From: Streptomyces halobius
Lineage (GTDB): Bacteria; Actinomycetota; Actinomycetes; Streptomycetales; Streptomycetaceae
Length of the DNA stretch: 64,000 nt
Direction: 5' to 3'
Assembly: GCF_023277745.1 (NCBI RefSeq)
Contig: NZ_CP086322.1
Span: 7,936,001 to 8,000,000 of the forward strand
Shown: positions 52,556-61,792 of the stretch, in pieces
Layout: each line of letters opens with the position of its first letter
How positions within the stretch are numbered: position 1 is the stretch's first letter
The notes under the pieces: generated by a model
What the model was told of the DNA's origin: nothing
Databases searched by the model: none
The model's input: only the letters and a program-made list of their open reading frames with translations
Translations under genes and position numbers: made by a program

Positions 52556-53473
52556 TCAGCCCGCTTCGACGCTCTGCCGGATGAGGTCACCGGCTCGCGC
52601 GAGATCCTGGCGCGATCTGATCCGTACCTCGACGCCGTCCTTGATTCCCAGGCAGCCCAGGCCGCGGACGTCCCGGGAGAAGCCCTCCTCCAGCTCCACG
52701 GCATCCGGATCCAGCTTCAGGTTGACCACGAGCAACCGGTTCCGCGGCTGGACGCGCACCGTGGCGACATTCTTGATCCGCCGGTACGCGATGTAGTGCA
52801 ACTGCGGCTCCTTCTGCACACCCTCGTGCGACAGGAGCACCTCGTCGAGATCTGCGTACAGATCCTGAAGATCCTGCGGCGACTCGTCCAGGTACTGCTG
52901 CACCGACTTCGGCGAAACCGCACTGGAGACTTGGGACGCGATGGGAGCCTTTCCCCGAGCCGGAGCCGCGGCGCCGGCAACGGAGGCTACCAGCCGCAAG
53001 GTCAGCACATCGTCGAACACCCGATAGCTCACCAAGTCGATACGGCGGCCGATCATCTCGATCGCCACCGTGTCATGGTGCGTGAAGTCCCCAGCGACGC
53101 AGACGAGCCGGGGGTTGCTCCAGTCGATGGCCTCGGCCACCTCGGCGCCGAGCTTCTCCTTGACCAAGCTCTCGAATTCATGGTGGTGGTCATGGATCCA
53201 CGACAGGTATGACAGCGCTTGATTCGTGACGTTCTGGTCGCGGGAGCGTTTGTACTCCACGATGACCGGCGTCCCGTTCTCATCCAAACCCAGAGAGTCG
53301 ATCCGGCCCCGGTGCCGGCCCGTCGCATACTCGCTCGCCAGGAAGCGGATGCCGAGCATCGTCTCCATATTGGCCTCGATCAGCGTCTGCAACTGCCGCT
53401 CCAGCGCAACGGACGAGCCCGGAATCTCCGTGGCCTGTCCGCCGCTCACCTTGAACGCCTTCAAGTTGTTCAT
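52556..53473 (-). CDS. PD-(D/E)XK nuclease-fold protein with DUF5655-like C-terminus
   Basis: 305 aa from ATG 53473. The N-terminal nuclease fold shows LQTLIEANMETMLGIRFLASEY, then D59 in GRIDSLGLDENG and E73-Y-K75 in PVIVEYKRS, followed by NQALSYLSWIHDH and RLVCVAGDFTHHD. The C-terminal ~110 residues (LQDLYADLDEVLLSH.., IAYRRIKNVATVRVQPRNRLLVVNLKLD) match DUF5655. The catalytic residues are intact, so DNA cleavage is plausible. It is convergent with a DNA methyltransferase. It could be a restriction enzyme or a repair-type nuclease (NucS-like fold). Confidence 0.78.
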   Translation of the reverse strand: MNNLKAFKVSGGQATEIPGSSVALERQLQTLIEANMETMLGIRFLASEYATGRHRGRIDSLGLDENGTPVIVEYKRSRDQNVTNQALSYLSWIHDHHHEFESLVKEKLGAEVAEAIDWSNPRLVCVAGDFTHHDTVAIEMIGRRIDLVSYRVFDDVLTLRLVASVAGAAAPARGKAPIASQVSSAVSPKSVQQYLDESPQDLQDLYADLDEVLLSHEGVQKEPQLHYIAYRRIKNVATVRVQPRNRLLVVNLKLDPDAVELEEGFSRDVRGLGCLGIKDGVEVRIRSRQDLARAGDLIRQSVEAG

Positions 53474-53565
53474 ACGCCTCCCCGACTCCACCTCGATCAC
53501 CGCGAACGAACAATCGAGACTACGAGGCATTTATTCCGGAAGGACAATCTCGGAGCCAATGAGCA

Positions 53566-55980
53566 TCACGCCCCGGCTTTCTGCGCCTGGCCGCCGGCCT
53601 TGCCACGCCAGTAGGCGAGGTTGCGTCGCGCAGCGAGGGTGGTGGGATGGTCTCTGCCCAGCACTCGCGCTCGGTCCGATAGCAGTTCAGCGAAGGCGGC
53701 AGCGGCCCCGGATGCGTCCCCCGCCTTGCCACGCCAGGAGGCAAGGATGCCCCGGATGTTGAGGGTGTCGGGGTGGTCATTGCCCAGCACCCGCATCATG
53801 TGCTCCAGCAGTTCCTCGGCTGAAGCGGCAGCCCCGGCCGCATCCCCGGCCTTCCCACACCAGTAGGCACAGTTGGCCCACGTTGCGAGTGTATGGGGGT
53901 GGTTTTCGCTCAGCACTCGCGCTCGGTCCGATAGCAGTTCAGCGAAAGCAGCAGCGGCCCCGGCCGCATCCCCCGCCATGCCACGACAGTAAGCAAGGTT
54001 GTGTCGCGTCGTGAGGGTGCTGGGGTGGTTTTCGCCCAGCCTCCGCACTCGGTCGGCCAACAGTTCGGCGAAAGCGGCGGCGGCCCCGGACGCGTTCCCC
54101 GCCTGGCCACGCCACCGAGCGAGGCTGATTTCGGTGGTGAGGGTGTCGGGGTGGTCTTCGCCCAATACTCGTACCCGGTCGGTCAGCAGTTTGGCGCAAT
54201 CGGCGGCAGCGCCTGCGGCATCCCCCGTTTCCCCACGCCAGCGGGCGACGTTGTGCCGGGTGGTGAGGGTGTGGGGGTGGTCTTCGCCCAATACCCTCAC
54301 TCGGTCGGTCAGCAGTTCGGCGAAGGTAGCGGCAGCCCCTGCGGCATCGCCCGCCGCCCCACGCCAGTAGGCAAGGTTGTGCCGGGTGGTGAGGGTGTCG
54401 GGGTGGTCTCCGCCCAGCACCCGCATCATCTGCTCCAGCACTTCCTCGATGGAAGCGGCGGCCCCGGCCACATCCCCTGTCTCCCCACACCAGCGGGCGA
54501 GGTAACCCCGGGCGGCGAGCGTGTTGGGGTGGTCGGGACCGAGGTGGTGGTGGGCGGCTTCGGCCAGGTACTGGAAGTGGTCGCGAGCTGCGGCTACCTG
54601 GCCAACTTGCCCGTAGCTGTTGCCGGTGCGGTACAGCGCCTCGTGCGTGTTCGGCCGATACATCGCCACTTCAGAGTGGGTGGTGAGGGCCGTGGTGTTG
54701 GCCCGGAGAGCCTGTGCGACGGCGGGGTCCCGTTCGATCTCGGGCCAGGCAGCCATGAGGGCGTCGGCAGCGGTGCGGGCGTGCTGCTCGTGCTCGGCGG
54801 GAGTGAGGGCGTCGCGGGTGGCGCGTTGGATGAGTTGGTGGACACGGATAGCCTGATGGGGGGTGGCGGGAGTGTGGTCGATGAGGCTGAGCCGATGCAG
54901 GGCGCGCAGGGCTCGTACCGCATCCCGGAGGGAGACCGGTTCCCCTTCTCTAGTGAGGCCCTGGCCGGTTTGGGTGCGGTGCTGGGCGAGGTGGGCGAGG
55001 GCGGGTCGGCTGGTCAGGACTGCGTGGGGAATGCCGTTGGGGTCGAGCATTGCGGCTAGGTGGAGCATGGGGCGGGCCAGACCGACAGGGTTGAGGGCGT
55101 CGGCGTGGTCGATGGACAGGGACCATGCGGCGGCGACAGGAATGGCCTGGTCGTCGGGGAGCCGGTCGGGCGCGGTGTCGGCGAGCATGGTGGTGCGACC
55201 GGAGAGCAGTTCGCGGTAGGCGGCCACGCTCTCACCCGAGTCGATGAGGTAAGCGGCGGCCTGGGCGAGGGCAAGGGGCAGATAGCTCAGGTCACGGGCT
55301 AGGGCGGTGATCTGGCCGACAGGTTCGTGGCGGCCGCGGGCTGCCAGGGATGCGGTGAGGTAGGCGACGGCTTCGGCCTCGGTGAACAGCCCGACCTCGA
55401 TCCGGCGACGGCCTTCACCGGTCAGAGCGGCATCGCGTCGGCGGGTGGTGACCAAGGTTCGGCCATACCGGCTGGGGGGAGGCCACAGGCCGCGTAGGTC
55501 GTCGGGGTCGGCGACGTCGTCCAGGATGATCAGCCACCGGCATGGTTTCGCCCCGGCCTTGGGCGTCAGCCAGGCCAGAAAGGTCCCCGCGGCCTGCTCG
55601 GCATCGCCTGGGTCGGCTTGGCACAGTTCGACGCCGGCCTGCGCGTAGCTGTTCACGACGGGCGTGCGGGCACTCGCGGTGATCCAGACCAGGACGTCGA
55701 GGCTGCCGCCGGCCCAGCAGGTACGGGCATAGTCGGCGGCGAGCTGGGTCTTGCCCACGCCGCCCATGCCGGTCAAGACCTGCCCCAGTACGGCCGAGTC
55801 GCCGCCGTCGACCGCCGCCCGCAGCCGTTGTGCCTCCGCGCGGTGCTGGAAGGACTGCGCCCGGGACGGGATCGCGCCGACCTGGTGCGGCCAGGCTGCT
55901 GGCTCGCGTGGCGCAGCGTGGTAAACGACCTGACCGACGCTGGCGATCGCCACGCTGTGGTGGGCGGCGTGAGCGGTCAC
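53566..55980 (-). CDS. NB-ARC/TPR STAND ATPase
   Basis: 804 aa. Walker A TGMGGVGKTQ (residues 70-79), Walker B RWLIILDDV (about 148-156), an RNBS-like TLVTTRRRD and GLxPLALAQAAAYL-type GLPL motif (YLPLALAQAAAYL) define an NB-ARC domain. A winged-helix region follows, then eight TPR-like repeats of 42 residues. GTG 55980 is the likely start. The gene lies downstream of a 158-aa partner on the same strand. Such STAND proteins act as regulators or infection sensors; no enzymatic effector is visible here, so a partner or the N-terminus may supply it. Confidence 0.85.
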   Translation of the reverse strand: MTAHAAHHSVAIASVGQVVYHAAPREPAAWPHQVGAIPSRAQSFQHRAEAQRLRAAVDGGDSAVLGQVLTGMGGVGKTQLAADYARTCWAGGSLDVLVWITASARTPVVNSYAQAGVELCQADPGDAEQAAGTFLAWLTPKAGAKPCRWLIILDDVADPDDLRGLWPPPSRYGRTLVTTRRRDAALTGEGRRRIEVGLFTEAEAVAYLTASLAARGRHEPVGQITALARDLSYLPLALAQAAAYLIDSGESVAAYRELLSGRTTMLADTAPDRLPDDQAIPVAAAWSLSIDHADALNPVGLARPMLHLAAMLDPNGIPHAVLTSRPALAHLAQHRTQTGQGLTREGEPVSLRDAVRALRALHRLSLIDHTPATPHQAIRVHQLIQRATRDALTPAEHEQHARTAADALMAAWPEIERDPAVAQALRANTTALTTHSEVAMYRPNTHEALYRTGNSYGQVGQVAAARDHFQYLAEAAHHHLGPDHPNTLAARGYLARWCGETGDVAGAAASIEEVLEQMMRVLGGDHPDTLTTRHNLAYWRGAAGDAAGAAATFAELLTDRVRVLGEDHPHTLTTRHNVARWRGETGDAAGAAADCAKLLTDRVRVLGEDHPDTLTTEISLARWRGQAGNASGAAAAFAELLADRVRRLGENHPSTLTTRHNLAYCRGMAGDAAGAAAAFAELLSDRARVLSENHPHTLATWANCAYWCGKAGDAAGAAASAEELLEHMMRVLGNDHPDTLNIRGILASWRGKAGDASGAAAAFAELLSDRARVLGRDHPTTLAARRNLAYWRGKAGGQAQKAGA
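53575..54565 (-). repeat. Tandem 126-bp coding repeats in the STAND gene
   Basis: Eight consecutive units of 42 codons, consensus VLGEDHPDTLTTRHNLAYWR then G(K/E)AGDAAGAAAAFAELL; the last unit is partial. Each is a kinesin-light-chain-like TPR (helix pair). Near-identical DNA between units makes copy-number change by recombination likely. Confidence 0.85.
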
Positions 55981-56039
55981 GCTGCTCGGCGTACTGGTGC
56001 CCGCGAGGGGTAAGAGGGGGCTTGGGGTAGCCGGTCTGT

Positions 56040-56516
56040 TCAGCCCTGCGACGGATCCGGCGCCGGAGGGTGGCTGATGCGCGCACCTCCGTGGATGACT
56101 CCGCCCGCGATCGACCCACCCTCGGCGTAGATGTCCACGTAGCCGCCCGCAGCCAGTCCGCCGTCGCCCGCCGATACCCCGCCGTCGGGGGTGTACTGGG
56201 CCAGCAAGTCACGCAGTTCCTCGCAGGCCCGGACACGCTCGGTGCCGTCCAGGCCCTCCAGCAGGCCCTCGAAGCGGGCCTGCCACGCCGCCTCCTGGCG
56301 AATGCGCACCTGCTCCGCCCCCCTCTCCTCTGCTGCCTCCAGCTCGCCAGCAGCCTGGTCCAGGCGCTCCAACTCGGCCCGCTCGCGCTGCTCGTCTCCC
56401 TGGCCGAACCAGCGTGCCACCGCCTGCCGCAGCCCGGTCCACGCCTCCGTCCCCGCAGCCTGTACCACTGCCGCCCCGCCCGCCGCGGCCAGCGCCGCCA
56501 ACGCCTCCTCTAGCAT
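56040..56516 (-). CDS. Small partner protein of the NB-ARC/TPR gene
   Basis: 158 aa. A helical, Ala-rich N-terminus (LEEALAALAAAGGAAVVQAAGTEAWTGLRQAVARWFG) is followed by a Glu/Arg-rich coiled-coil-like stretch. The Gly-rich tail GGLAAGGYVDIYAEGGSIAGG resembles short beta repeats. I do not recognise a named family, though similar small proteins precede NB-ARC/TPR genes in Streptomyces. It sits 59 bp upstream of the STAND GTG on the same strand and is probably co-expressed and functionally linked. Confidence 0.65.
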   Translation of the reverse strand: MLEEALAALAAAGGAAVVQAAGTEAWTGLRQAVARWFGQGDEQRERAELERLDQAAGELEAAEERGAEQVRIRQEAAWQARFEGLLEGLDGTERVRACEELRDLLAQYTPDGGVSAGDGGLAAGGYVDIYAEGGSIAGGVIHGGARISHPPAPDPSQG

Positions 56517-56849
56517 CCCCGCTCTCCCCTCCCCAAGACGATCTCCGCAGCACGGTAGCGCCGCATTCAGTGCACGCGCACTGTCGTGAGGGAAACACGC
56601 GCCACGACCACTGCCAGTTGCGGCCCGCGGCGCACCTCGGCCTTCCGCCCGGGCTTCAGTCCTCCCAGTCGTCGTCGCGGTCGCTGGTGTGGGCGTGCCG
56701 GTCGCGCAGCGGCGCAGGGGCTTCGGTGGCCACCGTCGCCATTAGCCGGGGGCTCCGCCAACTCAGCCGCCAGATGAACCGCTCAGTCAGTCACACCTGT
56801 GACTGATTCCCAATCGTGTTCGTCAAGCCGCTGGCGGGCTTGAACGTCC
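56517..56849. other. Gene-free interval
   Basis: About 330 bp between the STAND partner gene and the IS110 scrap. It should contain the promoter of the minus-strand STAND operon; no gene or clear motif was recognised. Confidence 0.4.
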
Positions 56850-57140
56850 TGCGCTGACTGCACTGGGCTGGGGTGGCTGGGGAGTCCAGTGGCGTTGATC
56901 CCGGATGAGAGCCCAAAGGACATCGAGGCGGCGGCGAGCGAGGGCGAGGACTGCCTGCTTGTGGCTCTTGCCCTGGGCTTTCTTACGGTCGTAGAAGGTC
57001 TTCGAGGTGGGACAGAAGCGTGCGGCGATCTGGGCAGACAGGTAGAAGACGCGAAGAAGACGGCGGTGGTACCGGTAGGGCCGCCGCATGTTCCCGCTGA
57101 TGCGGCCTGAGTCCCGTGGGACTGGCGCAAGGTCCGCGTC
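56850..57140 (-). pseudogene. C-terminal fragment of an IS110-family transposase
   Basis: LAPVPRDSGRISGNMRRPYRYHRRLLRVFYLSAQIAARFCPTSKTFYDRKKAQGKSHKQAVLALARRRLDVLWALIRD is the transposase_20-type tail of IS110 elements. The N-terminal DEDD catalytic domain is missing. It lies between the STAND unit and the Imm49 gene and marks the border of the type VII secretion locus. Confidence 0.82.
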
Positions 57141-57204
57141 AATTGGTCCGTCTCGGGCAGCCGACAAAACCGCCGAACCCGCACGAACGACCTCGGAGGC
57201 GCTT

Positions 57205-58065
57205 CTACGCGTCGAATTCGCCTTCCCAGCCGAATTCAAGCAGTGCCTGGGGGAGGTAGTCGGTCTCGACCTCGACCGGGATGCCGTTGGCCTTCGCCAG
57301 GCAGGCGATCGCCAGCGGAGCGAGGGCTACGACCCCCTGGATGTTCTGGGCGCGGTCCTCGTCGGCGGTCCAGTACTCCTTGTGCCAGCGGACGGCGTCG
57401 GCCAGGGCCTCGTTGAAGCCGGCGGCGTCGTTGCGCAGGTAGCGGTAGAGCATCATGATCGGTGGGTAGCGGAGCTTGGTCATCGTCTCCGCGTCGACGA
57501 CGCGGGCGTGCTCGGCAGCACTCAGGTCCACGGCGCGCACCAGGTGCGTGCGCAGGTCGTCCCGGCGGAGCCAGAAGCTCTGGAGGGTCTCCACCCAGGC
57601 GTAGGTGTACTCGTCCAGGTCGCCGCCGAAGTCGCGCAGCAGGGACACCGGGATCCGGGCCAGCATGTCGAGGCGGGTTGCTTCACGGCAGATGACCGCG
57701 AGGTAGAAGGCGTTGAGCCAGTTGTTCGCGTTGAGGTAGGTCTGCGGTCCGGTGGCGGCGAGGTGGCGCTCCTCCTGGCGGATCTTGCAGGTGACCGTTT
57801 CCTGGTCGGAAGCGGCGGCGGCGAAGACGGCCGAGTGCACCTGCATGGCCAGCAGCCAGGACTCCCAGGTCTCCAACATGACGGCACCGGGGTCCCCGAC
57901 ACAGCGGACGAGGGCGACGTTCAGCGACCTCATGACCGCGCCCGACCTGGAGTTGTGCGAGGTCTCGATCTCCTCCAACGAATAGGACAGCGACCCCTCC
58001 ATGACGGGAACCACCGCTGCCATCTCGTCCTTCTCATAGTCCTGGCGCGGCACGATCACGGACAC
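57205..58065 (-). CDS. Immunity protein 49 (Imm49)
   Basis: 286 aa, all-helical. VMLETWESWLLAMQVHSAVFAAAASDQETVTCKI, NANNWLNAFYLAVICREATRLDMLARIPVSLLRD and DEYTYAWVETLQSFWLRRDDL are typical of Imm49. The gene begins 11 bp after the toxin stop, the normal toxin-immunity order. It would bind and neutralise the C-terminal nuclease of the upstream toxin inside the producing cell. Confidence 0.87.
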   Translation of the reverse strand: MSVIVPRQDYEKDEMAAVVPVMEGSLSYSLEEIETSHNSRSGAVMRSLNVALVRCVGDPGAVMLETWESWLLAMQVHSAVFAAAASDQETVTCKIRQEERHLAATGPQTYLNANNWLNAFYLAVICREATRLDMLARIPVSLLRDFGGDLDEYTYAWVETLQSFWLRRDDLRTHLVRAVDLSAAEHARVVDAETMTKLRYPPIMMLYRYLRNDAAGFNEALADAVRWHKEYWTADEDRAQNIQGVVALAPLAIACLAKANGIPVEVETDYLPQALLEFGWEGEFDA

Positions 58066-58076
58066 TGTCTCCCCTG

Positions 58077-60866
58077 TCAGATCTTGAAAAATTCGAGGAC
58101 GGCCCCAGCGTACTTACTGCCGCCGTCCGTGGCTTTCACCATGGCGTATTCCAGGCTCTTGCTATCCAAGGCTTTCGTGAGCTCATCGGCAAGGTCCGCG
58201 TTCGTCCATACCTTGCCCGAGGCATCGGTCACCTTCAGGTTCGGCCGGCGCTCCATCTCGGCGATGATGGTCCGCAGGTACGGCTCGGTGCCCTGCTTCA
58301 CCATGAAGCCCTCGGCCGGACCGACGCCCTTGCGCCAGAGGAGGCTGGAAGATGGCGCCTTCGCCTCGATGATCATCAACTTGCCGTCCGGACGGCGGTA
58401 CAGCTGGTCGAACATGTTGGCGCCGTTGGGCGTCTTCGGCAGCGGCTGCTCCACCGAGCCGGGGAACCTCTCCGGGACGACGTGCAGCCGCGCCGCGTCC
58501 TCGCCCAGGCGTTCCGAGAACGAGGTGTTGTTGGAGGTGTTCTCGCCCCACCGCGGGGTCATGTGCGCGTCGAAACGCTCCTGCGCCTTCGCCAGCTCGT
58601 TGAGCGTATCGGCGGTGGGCGAAGCCTTGTGCAGGCGCTCGGCGTTGGCGAGTTCCACGGAAGCCTTGCGGTCCTTGGCGACGTCGTCGAGGTGGTCGAT
58701 CGCGGGTAGGGTCTCGTCGCGGACGAATGGATCACGGCCGAACTTGGTCTCGGAGCCGGCGGACGGAAGGCTGTTCTTGGCGATCCAGGATCCGTCGCTG
58801 TCCTTCGCCAGGATCGGCAGCTCGACGTCGTCGATCTTGGTGTGGATGCTGAGACGGTGCCCGTCCGACCGGTAGTACTCGTTGAACCAGGTCTTGTCGG
58901 GATCGTTCGCCTTCTGCACGAACTCGTCCTGCTTGGCCTTGACCTGCTCGGGCGTCATCTGCTGCCCGGAAGCGGGGTGCGTCGGCTGGCCGTCGTGACC
59001 GCCCGCCGGGGCCGTCCCGTCACCCGCACGGGCCGCGTCGTCACCGAAGCCTGGGATGGCGTCGAAGCCGCCGGGTCCGTGGCCGCCCAGCGGGTTGTGG
59101 GTGCCGCCGGTGCTCGGGGTGTCCGGGTGGGTGCCGCCTCCGCCCGGAGCGTCGGTGCCGTGGGTGGTCGGGGAGTTGGTGTGGCCGCCGCGGGGGGTCT
59201 GGTTCAGGTCGTTGCGCGGCATGTTGTCCGGGGCGTGGCCGCCGGGGGTGCCGTGGTCGTCGGCGCGGCCCCTGGGGCTGTGATCGCCCGGCCTGGTGTC
59301 GCCGTGGCCCGCGTTGTCGCCCGTATGGGCCGGACCGGAGTGCTCCGAGCCGACGCGTGTGAAGTCGTCGCCCCGTCCGCCGACGCCGGCCGGGACCCGC
59401 TGCTCCTGGTGAGCCGGGGTCTCGATTCGTGGGTTGTCCGCGCCTGTGGCGGGTGAGGCGGGGTTCTCCTTGTGGGCGTCTTCGGCGCGCTGGAAGAGGC
59501 TGCCGTCCTCGTTGTAGAGGTCGCCTCTGGCGGTCATGTACTTCCCGCTGCTCGGGTCCTTCACCGTGTCCGGCGGGAAGGTGACCGTGTCCTTGGGCAG
59601 TTCGATGCTGCCGTCTGGGTTTTTGGTGGCCCCTTCCGGGATGGGAGCGTCCTTGGGCAGCTGGATCGTGCCGTCCGGCATCTCGACGGCGCCTTCGGGC
59701 GGGCTGTAGGCGCCATCGGAGATCTTCGGGATCTCGACGTGGCCGAGGCCCTTGAGATGGGCCATCACGTCGCCGACCTTCGACACGCCCGCGCCTGCGC
59801 CTTTGAAGACGTAGGCCATCGGGTCGACGGCGCTGCCCACCTTGCTGACGGCGGAGAGGCCCTTGGCCATCGCGGCGGCCTTGCCCGTGCCCTGCACGGC
59901 GGCACCACCGCCGCGGGTGAAGACAGCGGTCACGACGTTGAAGGTGACCGCGCCGGCGGCACGGGAGCCGTTCGATTCCCACTGGTCCCAGGCTACGAGA
60001 GCCTTGCCGGTGTCTCTCACCGCAGTACGCGAGTCCCGCAGCCAGGAGGGGAGCATGTTGCCCGGCAGCATCCAGTAGGCAGTGCCCAAACCGGGGATCG
60101 TGGTGATCGTGGCTGCGGTGGAGAGTTTGGCCAGACTTTTCCACGCCTCGCCGGCGGCATCCCCGCCGTGCCCGCCGAACAGGGTGTAGATGCCGTCGAT
60201 GGTGCCCCCCACGCCGTCGACGATAAAGCCCTTGCCGAAGTCGTAGGCGTGCTCCCACACCTGCCACCAGGAAACGGATTCCTCGACCGCGTCGCCCCAG
60301 GGCAGGCTCTTGGATTGCTTGAGGGCTTCGGCGTCGTAGCCGTAGCCGTTCTTGTGGGAGGCGTCGATCGCGTGGAGCGCCTTGCCGTTGACCAGGGCGA
60401 CGATCTTGGCGTGGCAGTCGCGTTCGGCTTCCTGGAACGCGGCCCAGACCTCGGCGATCTTGTTGCGGCGATTGAGGTTCTCCTCGATCAGGTCGCCGTC
60501 CTCGCGCCAGTCGTCGTCGGCGGCTTCCTTGTCGCGGAAGGCGGCGGCCTCCTGTCTGAGCTGCTCAAGCTGCTTGACCAGTGGAGTGATCTCTCGGGCG
60601 TAGGTGTTCAGAGCCTTGGCGATGACCTGCATGTCATCGCTCAGGTCGTGCGCCTTGTCTGCCACCGGTTTGGTGACGGCGAACAGCTGCTCTGCCTCGG
60701 GTGCCTTGTAGAAGGCGGACAGTCCGCCGAAGGACTTGTGGACGTCCGAGCCGGCGGTGTGGACCGTGGAGCCGCCGCGGGACAGTGCCTTCGCCTTGGT
60801 TTCGAGAAGGTCCAGATTCCCGGTGAAGACCGGTACCTCGGCCGGATCGACCGGCGCGTTGCTCAC
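58077..60866 (-). CDS. Type VII-secreted polymorphic toxin with nuclease-fold C-terminus
   Basis: 929 aa. The N-terminal ~130 residues are helical and WXG100/LXG-like (TGNLDLLETKAKALSRGGSTVHTAG.., MQVIAKALNTYAREITPLVKQLEQLRQEAAAF), for secretion. A mid domain with hydrophobic segments (about 205-330) follows, then PDGTIQLPKD-type repeats and a His/Gly/Pro-rich linker (about 470-620). The C-terminal domain carries D820 (MFDQLYRRPDGK) and E834-A-K836 (LMIIEAKAP), a PD-(D/E)XK restriction-endonuclease-like toxin. Its immunity gene follows. ATG 60866 overlaps the DUF6507 stop (ATGA). Confidence 0.87.
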   Translation of the reverse strand: MSNAPVDPAEVPVFTGNLDLLETKAKALSRGGSTVHTAGSDVHKSFGGLSAFYKAPEAEQLFAVTKPVADKAHDLSDDMQVIAKALNTYAREITPLVKQLEQLRQEAAAFRDKEAADDDWREDGDLIEENLNRRNKIAEVWAAFQEAERDCHAKIVALVNGKALHAIDASHKNGYGYDAEALKQSKSLPWGDAVEESVSWWQVWEHAYDFGKGFIVDGVGGTIDGIYTLFGGHGGDAAGEAWKSLAKLSTAATITTIPGLGTAYWMLPGNMLPSWLRDSRTAVRDTGKALVAWDQWESNGSRAAGAVTFNVVTAVFTRGGGAAVQGTGKAAAMAKGLSAVSKVGSAVDPMAYVFKGAGAGVSKVGDVMAHLKGLGHVEIPKISDGAYSPPEGAVEMPDGTIQLPKDAPIPEGATKNPDGSIELPKDTVTFPPDTVKDPSSGKYMTARGDLYNEDGSLFQRAEDAHKENPASPATGADNPRIETPAHQEQRVPAGVGGRGDDFTRVGSEHSGPAHTGDNAGHGDTRPGDHSPRGRADDHGTPGGHAPDNMPRNDLNQTPRGGHTNSPTTHGTDAPGGGGTHPDTPSTGGTHNPLGGHGPGGFDAIPGFGDDAARAGDGTAPAGGHDGQPTHPASGQQMTPEQVKAKQDEFVQKANDPDKTWFNEYYRSDGHRLSIHTKIDDVELPILAKDSDGSWIAKNSLPSAGSETKFGRDPFVRDETLPAIDHLDDVAKDRKASVELANAERLHKASPTADTLNELAKAQERFDAHMTPRWGENTSNNTSFSERLGEDAARLHVVPERFPGSVEQPLPKTPNGANMFDQLYRRPDGKLMIIEAKAPSSSLLWRKGVGPAEGFMVKQGTEPYLRTIIAEMERRPNLKVTDASGKVWTNADLADELTKALDSKSLEYAMVKATDGGSKYAGAVLEFFKI

Positions 60867-61303
60867 TGCTTCTTCCCCCCGAAGTCCTTGAGAGCCTCCA
60901 CCCGCACGGTACGGGCGGCGTTCTGGGCGTTCTTGGCCGCCTCCAGATCGCCCTGGACGTACTCATTGGTGGCTTTGGCCGCGCCCAGGACGGCGGCCTG
61001 GCAACGATCGGCCATCGCCTTGAAATCCGTCCTGCGCTTCTTCGCCGCGTACTCGGCCAGCGCCGCGCCGACCGGCCCCACCGATGTCTTCTGCGACACC
61101 CACTTCGGAGCCGTCTGCGGCACCACCGGCCCGTGCGGACGCACCGCGGCCTGCGAGCCCGGCACCGCCGTACCCGCCGCCGCAGCCGCCTCCTGCATGT
61201 CCGTGAGCAGGGTGGTGAGGGCCTTCCCAAGATCTTCGGCATGTGTGCCGACGACCTTCAACTGGCCCTGCACACCCTGCGGCTGAATGTCCCACGACGC
61301 CAT
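60863..61303 (-). CDS. DUF6507-family T7SS chaperone-like protein
   Basis: 146 aa. WDIQPQGVQGQLKVVGTHAEDLGKALTTLLTDMQEAAAAAGT at the start and AALAEYAAKKRRTDFKAMADRCQAAVLGAAKATNEYVQGDLEAA in the second half form an ESAT-6-like helical pair. This matches DUF6507, found next to WXG100 genes and large toxins. It is coupled by overlap to the toxin start, suggesting that it pairs with the toxin N-terminus for export. Confidence 0.8.
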   Translation of the reverse strand: MASWDIQPQGVQGQLKVVGTHAEDLGKALTTLLTDMQEAAAAAGTAVPGSQAAVRPHGPVVPQTAPKWVSQKTSVGPVGAALAEYAAKKRRTDFKAMADRCQAAVLGAAKATNEYVQGDLEAAKNAQNAARTVRVEALKDFGGKKQ

Positions 61304-61430
61304 GAACGCCCCCTGCAAACCCTCTCTGTCACACCGCCGCCACGACTGCGTGACGCCGGTCCCCCCAGCGGCCGGCAACCCGTCGGCGCACCGCGGAGGA
61401 CTGCTTCTCCTGCTGGTGCGCTGGGCTGGC

Positions 61431-61742
61431 TCAGCCGATGTTGTCGACCGCGGACTTCGCGCGTGCCAGCGTCTGGTGCGCGGTCGCGTCGTTCTTCTCC
61501 AGCGTCGTCTTCAGCAGCTGGATGATGCTCCGCACCTCCTGCGAGGCGCGGTTCCAGCGCATTTCCTTGCCGTGGTACTCCTCCGCGACACCATCCGCCG
61601 CGAAGTCCGCCATCGCTGCCTTCACCTGCGCGTCACGCGCCGCCATCACCTGCTCCAGACGGCCGATCATCGCCTGGATGTTGCCCTGCGCCTCCGCCGA
61701 GGCACCCGAGTCGTACGAACGCCGGTCCATGCCAGCAGCCAT
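61431..61742 (-). CDS. ESAT-6-like (WXG100-superfamily) protein
   Basis: 103 aa helical hairpin: DRRSYDSGASAEAQGNIQAMIGRLEQVMAARDAQVKAAMADFAADGVAEEYHGKEMRWNRASQEVRSIIQLLKTTLEKND. It corresponds to the group annotated pore-forming ESAT-6 in Streptomyces. The usual WXG turn is replaced by DGVAEEYHG. ATG 61742 is chosen over an upstream ATG for correct family length. It is 50 bp after another WXG100-like gene, probably its dimer partner. Confidence 0.8.
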   Translation of the reverse strand: MAAGMDRRSYDSGASAEAQGNIQAMIGRLEQVMAARDAQVKAAMADFAADGVAEEYHGKEMRWNRASQEVRSIIQLLKTTLEKNDATAHQTLARAKSAVDNIG

Positions 61743-61792
61743 CACAATCACTCCCCGCCAAGACTTTGAGTACGTGCGCCGCAAAGCGGCTG

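Noticed and set aside
53575..54565. Regular ~126-bp repeats considered as a CRISPR-like array
   Set aside because: The period is 42 codons, repeats are in frame and encode TPR helices, and there are no short conserved repeats with unique spacers.
59472..61286. 604-codon plus-strand frame opposite the T7SS toxin
   Set aside because: Antisense shadow; the minus strand has toxin, DUF6507 and overlap signals.
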